This document shows positions 53,470 through 63,248 of a DNA stretch of 64,000 nucleotides, piece after piece. Where the stretch lies: the NCBI RefSeq assembly GCF_013337685.1, contig NZ_SUQN01000008.1:124001-188000 (forward strand), given 5' to 3'. The notes under the pieces are model-generated. The model was not told the DNA's origin. It was given only the letters and a program-made list of their open reading frames with translations, and made no database searches. The stretch comes from Citrobacter gillenii. GTDB taxonomy: Bacteria > Pseudomonadota > Gammaproteobacteria > Enterobacterales > Enterobacteriaceae. A program made the position numbers and the translations under genes. Every line of letters starts with the position of its first letter. The first letter of the stretch is position 1.

Positions 53470-53928
53470 TTAAACCGGGTTATGACCCTCTACCAGTTGG
53501 CTTAAATTCACTGGCATATTGTTTTCAACCGCGGTGTACAGGCTGTCGTAGACGCTGGCGATTTTTTCGAGATAGTGCTCCAGCACCTGTTCCCGATCGC
53601 GGTTGCTGATACGGTCATCGACCTTGCCGTCGAGAGACAGTTGTGCCTGTGCAATCAACTGCTTATCTTCGCCATCTTTCGTTTCAACGTAGTACTCGAT
53701 GGTATGGCTGTTAAAGCCGTCCGCCAGCGTGACGTAGATAACGAAGTGCTCAAACAAGACAAAGCACAGGTCCTTGTCCGGCGCGCAGCTCATCGCATGA
53801 TGTAAACGCGCTTTCGACAGGGTGATCCCCTGTACCAGCGAGTTGCAATAAATACGCCACTGGTCCTGTAGGCGACGATGCCGTTCAGCGATGTAATCGG
53901 CTTTTTCGCTTATTTCCCAAATAGTCAT
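53470..53928 (-). CDS. hycA: Formate hydrogenlyase regulatory protein HycA
   Basis: HycA counteracts FhlA and lowers transcription of the formate regulon. The 152 residues are one fewer than E. coli. No DNA-binding motif is visible, consistent with action on FhlA or formate sensing. It is the first gene of the hyc operon, divergent from hypA. Confidence 0.95.
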   Translation of the reverse strand: MTIWEISEKADYIAERHRRLQDQWRIYCNSLVQGITLSKARLHHAMSCAPDKDLCFVLFEHFVIYVTLADGFNSHTIEYYVETKDGEDKQLIAQAQLSLDGKVDDRISNRDREQVLEHYLEKIASVYDSLYTAVENNMPVNLSQLVEGHNPV

Positions 53929-53963
53929 GTCAGGTTACCCGTTTAGCAGAGACATTCAGCGTT

Positions 53964-53981
53964 AAGCACGTTTCATGCCAA
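53964..53981 (-). promoter_or_regulatory. sigma-54 promoter of hycABCDEFGHI
   Basis: On the minus strand TTGGCATGAAACGTGCTT has GG and GC exactly 10 bases apart and ends about 36 bases before hycA. Confidence 0.92.
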
Positions 53982-54034
53982 TATTTAATTACTTATATTT
54001 CATATGGATAGGTAATTTACTGGTCGTGACGACA

Positions 54035-54064
54035 TGTCATTTCGTCATCGTCGTCATTGTCACG
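54035..54064. promoter_or_regulatory. FhlA enhancer cluster between hycA and hypA
   Basis: TGTCATTTCGTCA (54035-54047) and CGTCGTCATTGTCACG (54049-54064) are overlapping copies of a TGTCAT/CGTCA motif placed between the two divergent sigma-54 promoters. Confidence 0.7.
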
Positions 54065-54081
54065 GGTGAAAAAATTCAGTT

Positions 54082-54098
54082 TGGCATGTTTTTTGCTT
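54082..54098 (+). promoter_or_regulatory. sigma-54 promoter of hypABCDE-fhlA
   Basis: TTGGCATGTTTTTTGCTT has GG (54083-54084) and GC (54095-54096) separated by 10 bases, about 30 bases before hypA. Confidence 0.93.
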
Positions 54099-54126
54099 TT
54101 ATCCCGATAACAACATGGGAGGCGAT

Positions 54127-54483
54127 ATGCACGAAATAACCCTCTGCCAACGGGCACTGGAATTGATTGAACAACAGGCTACGCAACACGGTGCAAAACG
54201 GGTTACTGCGGTCTGGCTCAAAATTGGCGCATTTTCTTGCGTAGAAACCAGCGCTCTCGCCTTTTGTTTTGATCTGGTATGCCGTGGCACCCTTGCAGAA
54301 GGTTGTAAACTCCACCTCGAAGAACAAGAAGCCGAATGTTGGTGTGAAACATGCCAGCAGTACGTCACCTTACTGACCCAGCGCGTGCGCCGTTGTCCGC
54401 AATGTCACAGCGACATGCTAAGAATCGTGGCCGATGACGGCCTGCAGATTCGACGAATTGAAATAGGCGATGCTGAAGATTAA
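54127..54483 (+). CDS. hypA: Nickel-insertion chaperone HypA
   Basis: HypA delivers nickel to the hydrogenase 3 precursor together with HypB. The ATG at 54127 follows GGGAGG and gives 118 residues (E. coli 116), starting MHEITLCQRALELI with nickel-binding His2. The structural zinc site has two Cys pairs, CWCETC and CPQC. An ATG 12 bases upstream lies only ~8 bases past the expected transcript start. Confidence 0.96.
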   Translation: MHEITLCQRALELIEQQATQHGAKRVTAVWLKIGAFSCVETSALAFCFDLVCRGTLAEGCKLHLEEQEAECWCETCQQYVTLLTQRVRRCPQCHSDMLRIVADDGLQIRRIEIGDAED

Positions 54484-54496
54484 AGCTGGTGACAAA

Positions 54497-54532
54497 GTAG
54501 GCCGGATAAGACGTTAGCGTCGCCATCCGGCA
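54497..54532. repeat. REP unit between hypA and hypB
   Basis: GTAGGCCGGATAAGACGTTA followed by GCGTCGCCATCCGGCA is a REP palindrome inside the hyp operon. It may stabilise the hypA portion of the mRNA. Confidence 0.85.
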
Positions 54533-54568
54533 AAAAGCGAGTAACAAGCAATAGATCAGGAGTGAGCG

Positions 54569-55441
54569 ATGTGTACGACATGTGGTTGCGCTGAAGGCAA
54601 CCTTTATATAGAGGGTGATGAACATAACCCCCACTCGGCGTTTCGCAGCGCGCCATTTGCCCCGGCCGCTCGTCCGGCGCTGAATATTACCGGAGTGAAG
54701 ACCGCCAGTTTCACCCCGAGCCAAACTGAAGAAGGCGATTTACACTACGGTCATGGTGAAGCCGGCACCCACGCGCCAGGCATGAGCCAGCGCCGTATGC
54801 TGGAAGTGGAAATTGACGTGCTGGACAAGAACAACCGTCTGGCCGAGCGTAACCGCGCCCGCTTCGCCGCCCGTCAGCATCTGGTGCTGAATCTGGTCTC
54901 CAGCCCCGGTTCCGGTAAAACAACGCTGTTAACTGAAACATTGATGAAGCTGAAAGACAGCGTGCCGTGTGCGGTGATCGAAGGCGACCAGCAGACGGTT
55001 AACGATGCCGCGCGTATTCGCGCCACCGGTACGCCCGCCATCCAGGTGAACACCGGTAAAGGCTGCCATCTTGATGCACAAATGATTGCCGATGCCGCGC
55101 CGCGACTGCCGCTGGCAGACAACGGTATTCTGTTCATTGAAAACGTCGGTAACCTGGTATGCCCGGCGAGCTTCGACCTCGGCGAACGTCATAAAGTGGC
55201 GGTGCTTTCCGTTACCGAAGGCGAAGACAAACCGCTGAAATACCCGCATATGTTTGCCGCCGCCTCGCTGATGCTACTCAACAAAGTCGACCTGCTGCCG
55301 TACCTCAATTTTGATGTTGAACAATGCATCGCCAGCGCCCGGGAAGTGAACCCGGAAATTGAGATCATCCTGATTTCCGCCACCAGCGGTGAAGGCATGG
55401 ATCAATGGCTCTCCTGGCTGGAGACGCAGCGATGTGCATAG
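54569..55441 (+). CDS. hypB: Hydrogenase nickel-incorporation GTPase HypB
   Basis: HypB is the GTPase that drives nickel transfer to hydrogenase precursors. It has 290 residues as in E. coli. The high-affinity nickel motif CTTCGC is at residues 2-7, the P-loop is [10 protein letters not shown] near 113-122, and NKVD is the guanine motif. CAGGAG precedes the ATG. It overlaps hypC by 10 bases. Confidence 0.97.
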   Translation: MCTTCGCAEGNLYIEGDEHNPHSAFRSAPFAPAARPALNITGVKTASFTPSQTEEGDLHYGHGEAGTHAPGMSQRRMLEVEIDVLDKNNRLAERNRARFAARQHLVLNLVSSPGSGKTTLLTETLMKLKDSVPCAVIEGDQQTVNDAARIRATGTPAIQVNTGKGCHLDAQMIADAAPRLPLADNGILFIENVGNLVCPASFDLGERHKVAVLSVTEGEDKPLKYPHMFAAASLMLLNKVDLLPYLNFDVEQCIASAREVNPEIEIILISATSGEGMDQWLSWLETQRCA

Positions 55442-55704
55442 GTGTTCCGGGTCAAATCCGCACCATTGAGGGAAACCAGGCCAAGGTCGATGTTTGCGGT
55501 ATTCAGCGCGACGTCGACCTGACGCTGGTCGGTAGTTGTGATGAGCACGGTCAACCACGTCTGGGGCAATGGGTCCTGGTGCACGTTGGTTTTGCCATGA
55601 GCATCATTAATGAGGCTGAAGCGCGCGACACGCTCGAGGCGCTGCAAAACATGTTTGACGTTGAGCCGGATGTCGGCGCGTTGCTGTACGGCGAGGAAAA
55701 ATAA
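55432..55704 (+). CDS. hypC: Hydrogenase maturation chaperone HypC
   Basis: HypC binds the large-subunit precursor and HypD during assembly of the Fe(CN)2CO group. The ATG at 55432 gives 90 residues with the essential Cys2 in MCIGVPGQI. It overlaps the end of hypB by 10 bases; the hypD ATG follows immediately. Confidence 0.96.
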   Translation: MCIGVPGQIRTIEGNQAKVDVCGIQRDVDLTLVGSCDEHGQPRLGQWVLVHVGFAMSIINEAEARDTLEALQNMFDVEPDVGALLYGEEK

Positions 55705-56826
55705 ATGCGTTTCGTTGACGAATATCGCGCACCAGAACAGGTGATGCAGTTGATTGACCACCTGTGTGAACGTGCCGCTCACCTCCCCTACACCGCTGAA
55801 CGTCCGCTGCGCATTATGGAAGTCTGCGGTGGTCATACCCACGCTATTTTCAAATTCGGTCTTGACCAACTGCTGCCTGAAAACGTGGAGTTTATTCACG
55901 GCCCCGGCTGCCCGGTTTGCGTGCTGCCGATGGGCAGAATTGACAGCTGCGTAGAAATTGCCAGCCACCCGGAAGTGATTTTCTGCACCTTTGGCGACGC
56001 GATGCGCGTCCCGGGAAAACAGGGTTCGCTGCTGCAGGCCAAAGCGCGTGGCGCAGATATCCGTATCGTCTATTCGCCGATGGATGCCCTGAAGATGGCG
56101 CAGGAAAACCCGACCCGCAAAGTCGTGTTCTTTGGTCTGGGTTTTGAAACCACCATGCCGACGACCGCCATCACGCTCCAGCAGGCAAGACAGCGTGACG
56201 TGCAAAACTTCTACTTTTTCTGTCAGCACATTACGCTGATCCCAACACTGCGTAGCCTGCTGGAACAGCCAGATAACGGTATTGACGCCTTTTTAGCACC
56301 GGGTCACGTCAGCATGGTCATTGGCACCGATGCTTATAATTTCATTGCTTCTGATTTCCATCGCCCGCTGGTGGTCGCCGGTTTCGAACCGCTCGATCTG
56401 CTGCAAGGCGTGGTAATGCTGATTGAGCAGAAAATTGCCGACCACAGCCAGGTTGAGAACCAGTACCGTCGCGTGGTGCCGGATGCCGGTAACGCCCTGG
56501 CGCAGCAGGCTATCGCCGAGGTGTTCTGCGTCGATGGCGACAGCGAATGGCGCGGTCTGGGCGTTATCGAATCTTCCGGCGTTCATCTGACGCCTGACTA
56601 CCAACGTTTTGATGCCGAAGCACATTTCAAACCGGCGCCACAGCAGGTGTATGACGACCCGCGCGCGCGCTGCGGCGAGGTGCTGACCGGCAGATGTAAA
56701 CCGCATCAGTGCCCGTTATTTGGTAAAACCTGTAATCCGGAGACCGCATTTGGCGCCCTGATGGTCTCCTCCGAAGGCGCGTGTGCCGCCTGGTATCAGT
56801 ATCGTCAGCAGGAGTGTGAAGCATGA
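55705..56826 (+). CDS. hypD: Hydrogenase maturation iron-sulfur protein HypD
   Basis: HypD is the scaffold on which the Fe(CN)2CO unit is built. It has 373 residues, as in E. coli. Conserved motifs: CGGHTHAI, GPGCPVCVLP, TFGDAMRVPG, GFETT, and the C-terminal [4Fe-4S] ligands in GRCKPHQCPLFGKTCNP. The ATG abuts the hypC stop and the gene overlaps hypE by ATGA. Confidence 0.97.
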   Translation: MRFVDEYRAPEQVMQLIDHLCERAAHLPYTAERPLRIMEVCGGHTHAIFKFGLDQLLPENVEFIHGPGCPVCVLPMGRIDSCVEIASHPEVIFCTFGDAMRVPGKQGSLLQAKARGADIRIVYSPMDALKMAQENPTRKVVFFGLGFETTMPTTAITLQQARQRDVQNFYFFCQHITLIPTLRSLLEQPDNGIDAFLAPGHVSMVIGTDAYNFIASDFHRPLVVAGFEPLDLLQGVVMLIEQKIADHSQVENQYRRVVPDAGNALAQQAIAEVFCVDGDSEWRGLGVIESSGVHLTPDYQRFDAEAHFKPAPQQVYDDPRARCGEVLTGRCKPHQCPLFGKTCNPETAFGALMVSSEGACAAWYQYRQQECEA

Positions 56827-57833
56827 ACAGCGTACAACTCGCCCACGGTAGCGGCGGTCAGGCTATGCAACAATTGATCAATAGCCTGTTTATGGAAGCA
56901 TTTGCGAATCCGTGGCTGGCGGAACAAGAAGATCAGGCGCGTCTGGATCTGGCGCAACTGATGGCTGAAGGCGACCGTCTGGCATTTTCGACCGACAGCT
57001 ACGTGATTGATCCGCTGTTCTTCCCTGGCGGCAATATCGGCAAGCTGGCTGTCTGCGGTACGGCTAACGACGTCGCCGTCAGTGGAGCGATCCCTCGCTA
57101 CCTCTCCTGCGGGTTTATCCTCGAAGAAGGTCTGCCGATGGACACGCTGAAAACCGTGGTCAACAGCATGGCGGCCACCGCGCGCGAAGCGGGCATTGCC
57201 ATCGTCACCGGCGACACCAAGGTGGTGCAGCGCGGCGCGGCGGACAAACTGTTTATCAACACCGCCGGAATGGGCGCGATCCCCGCTAATATCCACTGGG
57301 GTGCACAAACCCTGAGCCCAGGCGATGTACTGCTGGTCAGCGGAACGCTCGGCGACCACGGCGCAACCATCCTTAACCTGCGCGAGCAGTTGGGGCTGGA
57401 CGGTGAACTGGTCAGCGACTGCGCGGTGTTAACGCCGCTGATTCAGACGCTGCGTGACATCCCCGGCGTGAAAGCGCTGCGCGACGCCACTCGCGGCGGC
57501 GTGAATGCAGTCACCCACGAGTTTGCGGCGGCCTGCGGCTTCGGCATTGAATTGTCCGAATCATCCCTGCCGGTGAAGCCAGCGGTACGTGGCGTCTGCG
57601 AACTGCTCGGTCTGGATGCACTCAACTTTGCCAACGAAGGCAAACTGGTTATCGCCGTGGAACGCCAGGCCGCAGAAAGCGTGCTTGCCGCGCTACGCGC
57701 GCATCCGTTGGGCCGCGATGCGGCGCTGATTGGTGAAGTGGTGGAACGTAAAGGCGTTCGTCTGGCCGGACTGTACGGCGTGAAGCGAACTCTTGATTTA
57801 CCACACGCCGAACCACTCCCACGCATATGCTGA
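56823..57833 (+). CDS. hypE: Hydrogenase maturation protein HypE (thiocyanate-forming)
   Basis: HypE is dehydrated in an ATP-dependent manner to carry thiocyanate on its C-terminal cysteine and donates CN to iron on HypCD. The 336-residue PurM-like protein begins MNSVQLAHGSGGQAMQQLI and ends PRIC, with the modified Cys as the last residue. The ATP site is near GDTKVVQRGAADK. A REP unit separates it from fhlA. Confidence 0.97.
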   Translation: MNSVQLAHGSGGQAMQQLINSLFMEAFANPWLAEQEDQARLDLAQLMAEGDRLAFSTDSYVIDPLFFPGGNIGKLAVCGTANDVAVSGAIPRYLSCGFILEEGLPMDTLKTVVNSMAATAREAGIAIVTGDTKVVQRGAADKLFINTAGMGAIPANIHWGAQTLSPGDVLLVSGTLGDHGATILNLREQLGLDGELVSDCAVLTPLIQTLRDIPGVKALRDATRGGVNAVTHEFAAACGFGIELSESSLPVKPAVRGVCELLGLDALNFANEGKLVIAVERQAAESVLAALRAHPLGRDAALIGEVVERKGVRLAGLYGVKRTLDLPHAEPLPRIC

Positions 57834-57838
57834 TATAT

Positions 57839-57868
57839 TGCCCGGTGGCGCTTCGCTTACCGGGCCTA
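57839..57868. repeat. REP unit between hypE and fhlA
   Basis: GCCCGGTGGCGCTTCGCTTA followed by CCGGGCC is the same CCGGTGG subtype as at 4228-4256. Confidence 0.8.
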
Positions 57869-57964
57869 CGGATGGCGTACCCTGGCCATCCGACAATAAT
57901 TTTCAACTTATACCTATAATTCATTTACCGTTTTTGCACCGTTGGTGCTTCCTGGAAAAGCAAT

Positions 57965-60043
57965 ATGTCGTATACACCGATGAGCGACCTCGGACAGCAA
58001 GGCTTGTTCGATATCACTCGTACATTATTACAGCAGCCCGATCTTCAGTCTCTCAGTGAGGCGCTTTCACAGTTGGTCAAGCGTTCGGCGCTGGCCGACA
58101 GTGCGGCTATTGTGTTATGGCAGGCGCAGACGCAGCGTGCGCGTTACTTTACGACGCGTGAAAATGGTAAACCCATCGATTATGAAGACGAAACGGTGCT
58201 GGCACACGGTCCGGTGCGCCGCATTCTGTCTCGTCCCGATGCCCTGCACTGCAGCTATCATGAGTTTAGTGAAACCTGGCCGCAGCTGGCATCCGGCGGG
58301 TTGTACTCCCAATTTGGTCACTACTGTCTGCTGCCGCTGGCGGCCGATGGGCGCATCTTCGGCGGCTGTGAATTTATCCGCCACGAAGACAGCCCGTGGA
58401 GTGAAAAAGAGTACAACCGCCTGCAAACCTTTACCCAGATCGTCGGCGTCGTGGCCGAACAGATCCAGAACCGGGTCAGCAACAACGTCGACTACGATCT
58501 GCTATGTCGTGAGCGTGACAACTTTCGTATCCTGGTCGCCATCACCAATGCGGTGCTCTCCCGCCTGGACATTGATGAGCTGGTCAGCGAAGTCGCCAAA
58601 GAGATCCACCACTACTTCGATATCGACGCCATCAGCATCGTGCTGCGCAGCGATCGCAAAAATAAGCTGAGCATCTATTCCACCCACTATCTGGATGAGC
58701 ATCATCCGGCGCACGAGCAGAGCGAAGTTGACGAAGCGGGCACGCTCTCTGAGCGGGTTTTCAAAAGCAAAGAGATGCTGCTGATTAACCTGAGCGAACG
58801 TGATGCGCTGGCGCCTTACGAACGCATGCTGTTTGACACCTGGGGCAACCAGTTACAAACCCTGTGTCTGCTGCCGCTGATGTCCGGCAACACGATGCTT
58901 GGCGTCCTCAAGCTGGCCCAGTGCGAAGAAAAAGTCTTCACTACCGCCAATCTCAAGCTGCTGCGCCAGATTGCCGAGCGCGTGGCCATTGCTGTCGATA
59001 ACGCCCTCGCCTACCAGGAGATCCACCGCCTGAAAGAACGGCTGGTCGATGAGAACCTGGCATTGACCGAGCAGCTCAATAACGTGGACAGTGAGTTTGG
59101 TGAAATCATTGGCCGCAGCGAAGCCATGTACAGCGTGCTCAAACAGGTTGAGATGGTGGCGCAAAGTGACAGCACCGTGCTGATTCTGGGCGAGACCGGA
59201 ACGGGTAAAGAGCTGATTGCCAGGGCTATTCACAATCTGAGCGGACGTAATGCCCGTCGGATGGTGAAGATGAACTGTGCGGCGATGCCTGCCGGACTGC
59301 TGGAAAGCGACCTGTTTGGTCATGAGCGTGGCGCGTTTACCGGTGCCAGTACGCAGCGCATCGGGCGTTTCGAACTGGCCGATAAAAGCTCGCTGTTTCT
59401 CGACGAAGTTGGCGACATGCCGCTGGAGCTACAGCCTAAGCTGCTGCGCGTTCTGCAGGAGCAGGAATTTGAACGTCTGGGCAGCAACAAGCTGATCCAG
59501 ACCGACGTGCGGTTGATCGCCGCCACCAACCGCGATCTGAAAAAAATGGTGGCCGATCGCGAATTCCGCAACGATCTGTACTATCGCCTGAACGTCTTCC
59601 CGATCCATCTGCCGCCGCTGCGCGAGCGCCCGGAAGATATCCCACTGCTGGTGAAGGCCTTCACCTTTAAAATTGCTCGCCGGATGGGGCGCAATATCGA
59701 CAGCATTCCGGCTGAAGCGCTGCGCACGCTAAGCGGCATGGAGTGGCCGGGAAACGTGCGTGAACTGGAAAACGTGGTGGAACGCGCGGTCCTGCTGACC
59801 AGAGGCAACGTGCTGCAACTGTCCCTGCCGGATATCATCACGCCGGCGCCGTGCACACCGCCGGTGGCGACCGAAGTTGCGCAGGAAGGCGAAGATGAAT
59901 TCCAGTTGATTATGCGCGTGCTGAAAGAGACCAACGGTGTGGTCGCCGGTCCAAAAGGCGCAGCACAGCGGCTGGGACTGAAACGCACAACGTTGCTCTC
60001 ACGCATGAAGCGACTGGGTATTGATAAGGATGCGCTGGTTTAA
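57965..60043 (+). CDS. fhlA: Formate-responsive sigma-54 activator FhlA
   Basis: FhlA senses formate and activates hyc, hyp, hydN-hypF and fdhF. The 692 residues equal the E. coli length. Two GAF-type sensing domains occupy the first ~380 residues. The AAA+ domain carries GETGTGKE (about 409-416), GAFTGA and the arginine-rich sensor region, and the C-terminal Fis-type helix-turn-helix reads VVAGPKGAAQRLGLKRTTLLSRMKRLG. It is the last gene of the hyp operon and probably also has its own weak promoter in the 131-base gap before it. Confidence 0.97.
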   Translation: MSYTPMSDLGQQGLFDITRTLLQQPDLQSLSEALSQLVKRSALADSAAIVLWQAQTQRARYFTTRENGKPIDYEDETVLAHGPVRRILSRPDALHCSYHEFSETWPQLASGGLYSQFGHYCLLPLAADGRIFGGCEFIRHEDSPWSEKEYNRLQTFTQIVGVVAEQIQNRVSNNVDYDLLCRERDNFRILVAITNAVLSRLDIDELVSEVAKEIHHYFDIDAISIVLRSDRKNKLSIYSTHYLDEHHPAHEQSEVDEAGTLSERVFKSKEMLLINLSERDALAPYERMLFDTWGNQLQTLCLLPLMSGNTMLGVLKLAQCEEKVFTTANLKLLRQIAERVAIAVDNALAYQEIHRLKERLVDENLALTEQLNNVDSEFGEIIGRSEAMYSVLKQVEMVAQSDSTVLILGETGTGKELIARAIHNLSGRNARRMVKMNCAAMPAGLLESDLFGHERGAFTGASTQRIGRFELADKSSLFLDEVGDMPLELQPKLLRVLQEQEFERLGSNKLIQTDVRLIAATNRDLKKMVADREFRNDLYYRLNVFPIHLPPLRERPEDIPLLVKAFTFKIARRMGRNIDSIPAEALRTLSGMEWPGNVRELENVVERAVLLTRGNVLQLSLPDIITPAPCTPPVATEVAQEGEDEFQLIMRVLKETNGVVAGPKGAAQRLGLKRTTLLSRMKRLGIDKDALV

Positions 60044-60078
60044 CGATTGTGGCTGATGGCGCAGATGCGTATGCCTTT

Positions 60079-60111
60079 GTAGGCCGGATAAGGCGCAGCC
60101 GCCATCCGGCA
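60079..60111. repeat. REP unit after fhlA
   Basis: GTAGGCCGGATAAGGCGCAG followed by CCGCCATCCGGCA lies between the convergent fhlA and ygbA genes. Confidence 0.85.
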
Positions 60112-60121
60112 CACCGCAACA

Positions 60122-60466
60122 TTATTTCTTAGGCTTAAATTTCTCTGGCAATTCCGGCACCGGGCGTTTGTCATCCATCAGATGACGCACGGTCAGGATC
60201 GGATGACGCCAGAGCATCCTCGGCCCGGCCCAGCGCATAATCTGCTTCATCTCTTCGCGTTTTGCAGGTTGATAACAGTGCACCGGACACTGTTTGCAAG
60301 CTGGTTTCTCCTCACCAAATACGCACTTATCCAGTCGTTTTTGCGCATAGGCAAACAACGCATCGTAATGCCCCGGCTCGTCTGAAGCCTGCGGGCACTG
60401 GCTCTCATACAGCGAGATCATTTTCTGGATCGTCATTTTTTCACGTGCAATACGTTTGCCGGACAT
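60122..60466 (-). CDS. ygbA: YgbA, nitrosative-stress associated protein
   Basis: YgbA belongs to a small family induced by nitric oxide and repressed by NsrR in E. coli. The ATG at 60466 gives 114 residues beginning MSGKRIAREKMTIQKMISLYE; the central CVFGEEKPACKQCPVHCYQPAKREEMKQIMRWAGPRMLW carries four cysteines that may bind metal. The exact function is unknown. An ATG 24 bases earlier is less likely. A candidate NsrR half-site (minus strand AAGGATGTATCACC, 60544-60531) stands 65 bases upstream. Confidence 0.92.
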   Translation of the reverse strand: MSGKRIAREKMTIQKMISLYESQCPQASDEPGHYDALFAYAQKRLDKCVFGEEKPACKQCPVHCYQPAKREEMKQIMRWAGPRMLWRHPILTVRHLMDDKRPVPELPEKFKPKK

Positions 60467-60557
60467 GATGCCTCCACATTTAAGTTGCATGCATAATACA
60501 CCTTAGTAATCCGCGGCACTATTACCTGAAGGTGATACATCCTTAGCACCCTACGCA

Positions 60558-60576
60558 AATAAGAATTATTTTCATT
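60558..60576 (+). promoter_or_regulatory. Fur box before sitA
   Basis: AATAAGAATTATTTTCATT matches the AATGAGAATTATTTTCATT form of Fur boxes with a single difference. It lies 77 bases before the sitA start, consistent with iron repression known for sitABCD in Salmonella. Confidence 0.8.
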
Positions 60577-60595
60577 TATCATGCCTTGTGCTATA

Positions 60596-60617
60596 TAACA
60601 TAGCAAAGGCTATATTC
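60596..60617 (+). promoter_or_regulatory. MntR box overlapping the sitA promoter
   Basis: The core AACATAGCAAAGGCTATATT is almost the MntR operator of mntH. A possible -10 TATATT (60611-60616) lies inside the box and TTGTGC (60586-60591) may be the -35, so MntR with manganese would block the promoter. Confidence 0.85.
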
Positions 60618-60652
60618 GATGATAAATTAACCACTTTCTTGTGAGGGATACT

Positions 60653-61570
60653 ATGCCGCGCCTGCCCCATCTGAAATCGTTTCTCCTTGCCTGCGTCCTG
60701 ACGGCGCTGACGCTGTCGCCCGCATCGGCGCAAGAAAAATTTAAGGTGGTCACCACCTTTACGGTGATTGCCGATATGGCGAGCAACGTGGCGGGTGACG
60801 CAGCCGAGGTCAGCTCCATTACCAAGCCGGGGGCTGAAATTCACGAATATCAGCCCACGCCGGGCGACATTAAACGCGCGCAGGGCGCACAGCTGATCCT
60901 CTCCAACGGTCTCAATCTGGAACTGTGGTTTGCCCGCTTCTACCAGCATTTATCCGGCGTGCCGGAGGTGATGGTCTCTGACGGCGTGAAGCCGATGGGC
61001 ATCAGCGAAGGCCCCTATAACGGCAAGCCGAATCCCCATGCCTGGATGTCAGCTGAGAACGCGCTGATTTACGTCGATAACATCCGCGATGCGCTGATGA
61101 AGTACGATCCGGACAATGCCACCATCTACCAGAACAATGCAGAGCGCTATAAAACAAAAATTCGTCAGACGCTCGATCCCCTGCATGCGGCGCTGGCAAA
61201 AATCCCGGCCGATAAACGCTGGCTGGTCACCAGTGAAGGCGCATTCTCCTATCTGGCGCGCGATAACGATTTGAAAGAGCTGTATTTGTGGCCGATCAAC
61301 GCCGATCAGCAAGGCACACCCAAACAGGTGCGCAAAGTGATCGATGCGATCAGAACTCATCAGATCCCGACGGTATTTAGCGAAAGCACGGTGTCCGACA
61401 AGCCTGCCCGTCAGGTGGCGCGTGAGTCTGGCGCACATTACGGCGGCGTGCTGTATGTCGATTCGCTGAGCGCTGCTGATGGCCCGGTACCGACCTATCT
61501 GGATTTACTGCGCGTGACAACGGAAACCATTGTCAGCGGGATTAACGCAGGTTTGGGGAGCCAGCCATGA
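60653..61570 (+). CDS. sitA: Manganese/iron ABC transporter, periplasmic binding protein
   Basis: SitA captures Mn(II) or Fe(II) for the SitBCD importer. The ATG at 60653 follows GAGGG and gives 305 residues with the signal peptide [26 protein letters not shown]. It belongs to the ZnuA/TroA cluster: the metal ligands are expected in [30 protein letters not shown] and VDSLS. A GTG at 60641 would add 4 residues. It starts sitABCD with 4-base overlap to sitB. Confidence 0.95.
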   Translation: MPRLPHLKSFLLACVLTALTLSPASAQEKFKVVTTFTVIADMASNVAGDAAEVSSITKPGAEIHEYQPTPGDIKRAQGAQLILSNGLNLELWFARFYQHLSGVPEVMVSDGVKPMGISEGPYNGKPNPHAWMSAENALIYVDNIRDALMKYDPDNATIYQNNAERYKTKIRQTLDPLHAALAKIPADKRWLVTSEGAFSYLARDNDLKELYLWPINADQQGTPKQVRKVIDAIRTHQIPTVFSESTVSDKPARQVARESGAHYGGVLYVDSLSAADGPVPTYLDLLRVTTETIVSGINAGLGSQP

Positions 61571-62388
61571 GTCATTCAGCGATTTCCGTCAATCAGGTGA
61601 CGGTGACGTATCGCAACGGACACACCGCGCTGCGCGATGCCACCTTTCAGGTACCGGGTGGCTCGATTGCCGCGCTGGTCGGGGTCAACGGCTCCGGGAA
61701 ATCAACGCTATTTAAAGCGCTGATGGGGTTTGTCCGCCTGGCGCAGGGCGAAATTTCCATTCTGCAGCAGCCGGTCAGCAAGGCGCTAAAACAGAATCTG
61801 ATTTCCTACGTTCCCCAGTCGGAAGAGGTGGACTGGTCATTTCCGGTGCTGGTGGAAGACGTGGTGATGATGGGACGCTTTGGCCATATGGGCTGGCTGC
61901 GACGACCAACCGCGCGCGACCATCAATGCGTGGATGCGGCGCTGGCGCGGGTCGATATGCTGGAATACCGCCATCGGCAGATCGGCGAACTCTCCGGCGG
62001 GCAGAAAAAACGTGTTTTTCTGGCGCGCGCCATCGCCCAGGACGGACAGGTCATTTTGCTGGATGAACCGTTCACCGGCGTAGACGTGAAAACCGAGGCC
62101 CGCATCATCGACCTGCTGCGCGAACTGCGCGATGAGGGGCGCACGATGCTGGTCTCTACTCACAATCTGGGTTCGGTGACCGAGTTTTGTGATTACACGG
62201 TCATGATCAAAGGGACGGTGCTGGCGAGCGGCCCGACCGACTCCACCTTTACCCCCGAGAATCTCGAGCTGGCGTTCAGCGGCGTCCTGCGCCATGTGAA
62301 GCTGAGCGGCGGTGAGCAGCACGTAATCACCGATGATGAACGGCCGTTTATTTCTCGACGTACGCCCAACGAGGGGGAATCGCCATGA
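61567..62388 (+). CDS. sitB: Manganese/iron ABC transporter, ATP-binding protein
   Basis: SitB powers the importer. It has 273 residues, with Walker [10 protein letters not shown] (about 38-46), Q-loop [14 protein letters not shown], signature LSGGQKKR and Walker [13 protein letters not shown]. It overlaps both sitA and sitC by the ATGA junction. Confidence 0.96.
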   Translation: MSHSAISVNQVTVTYRNGHTALRDATFQVPGGSIAALVGVNGSGKSTLFKALMGFVRLAQGEISILQQPVSKALKQNLISYVPQSEEVDWSFPVLVEDVVMMGRFGHMGWLRRPTARDHQCVDAALARVDMLEYRHRQIGELSGGQKKRVFLARAIAQDGQVILLDEPFTGVDVKTEARIIDLLRELRDEGRTMLVSTHNLGSVTEFCDYTVMIKGTVLASGPTDSTFTPENLELAFSGVLRHVKLSGGEQHVITDDERPFISRRTPNEGESP

Positions 62389-63248
62389 ACTGGCTGACAG
62401 AACCGTTTGGCTACCAGTATATGCTCAACGCCATGTGGGTCTCGGCGATGGTCGGCGGCCTGTGCGCGTTTCTCTCCTGCTATTTAATGCTCAAGGGCTG
62501 GTCGTTAATTGGCGATGCACTGTCACACTCGATTGTGCCGGGCGTTGCCGGGGCCTATATGTTAGGGCTCCCCTTTGCGCTTGGCGCGTTTCTTTCCGGC
62601 GGGCTGGCAGCGGGCAGTATGCTGTTTCTTAACCAGCGTTCGCGCCTGAAGGAAGATGCGATCATTGGGCTGATTTTTTCCTCTTTCTTCGGCATCGGGC
62701 TGTTTATGGTGTCGCTCAATCCGATGTCGGTGAACATTCAGACCATTATTCTCGGTAATGTGCTGGCGATTGCACCGGAAGATATTCTGCAACTGGCGAT
62801 TATCGGCGTCATCTCACTCACCATTCTGCTGTTGAAGTGGAAAGATTTGATGGTGGTTTTTTTCGATGAGAACCACGCGCGTTCTATCGGTCTGAACCCA
62901 GGCCGCCTGAAGCTGTTATTTTTTACGCTGCTCTCAGTTTCCACCGTTGCGGCGCTGCAAACTGTCGGCGCATTTCTGGTGATTTGCCTGGTAGTGACGC
63001 CCGGTGCCACGGCCTGGCTGTTGACCGATCGCTTTCCCCGGCTGCTCACTATCGCCGTCGCTATCGGTAGCCTGACCAGCTTTTTCGGTGCCTGGCTGAG
63101 CTACTGGCTGGACGGCGCGACCGGCGGAATTATTGTCGTTCTGCAAACACTGCTGTTTCTGCTGGCGTTTGTCTTCGCGCCAAAACACGGTCTGTTGGCC
63201 AACCGTCGCCGCGCCCGCCAGGTGAATAAGGAGTCCTCATGTTCTTAA
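62385..63248 (+). CDS. sitC: Manganese/iron ABC transporter, permease SitC
   Basis: SitC is one of two related membrane subunits. The 287-residue ABC-3-family protein has about eight spans and contains [25 protein letters not shown], the family hallmark. It overlaps sitD by 10 bases. Confidence 0.95.
   Translation: MNWLTEPFGYQYMLNAMWVSAMVGGLCAFLSCYLMLKGWSLIGDALSHSIVPGVAGAYMLGLPFALGAFLSGGLAAGSMLFLNQRSRLKEDAIIGLIFSSFFGIGLFMVSLNPMSVNIQTIILGNVLAIAPEDILQLAIIGVISLTILLLKWKDLMVVFFDENHARSIGLNPGRLKLLFFTLLSVSTVAALQTVGAFLVICLVVTPGATAWLLTDRFPRLLTIAVAIGSLTSFFGAWLSYWLDGATGGIIVVLQTLLFLLAFVFAPKHGLLANRRRARQVNKESSCS

Noticed and set aside
55402-56229. 275-codon open frame opposite hypC and hypD
   Set aside because: Antisense shadow of two conserved maturation genes with no ribosome-binding site or similarity.
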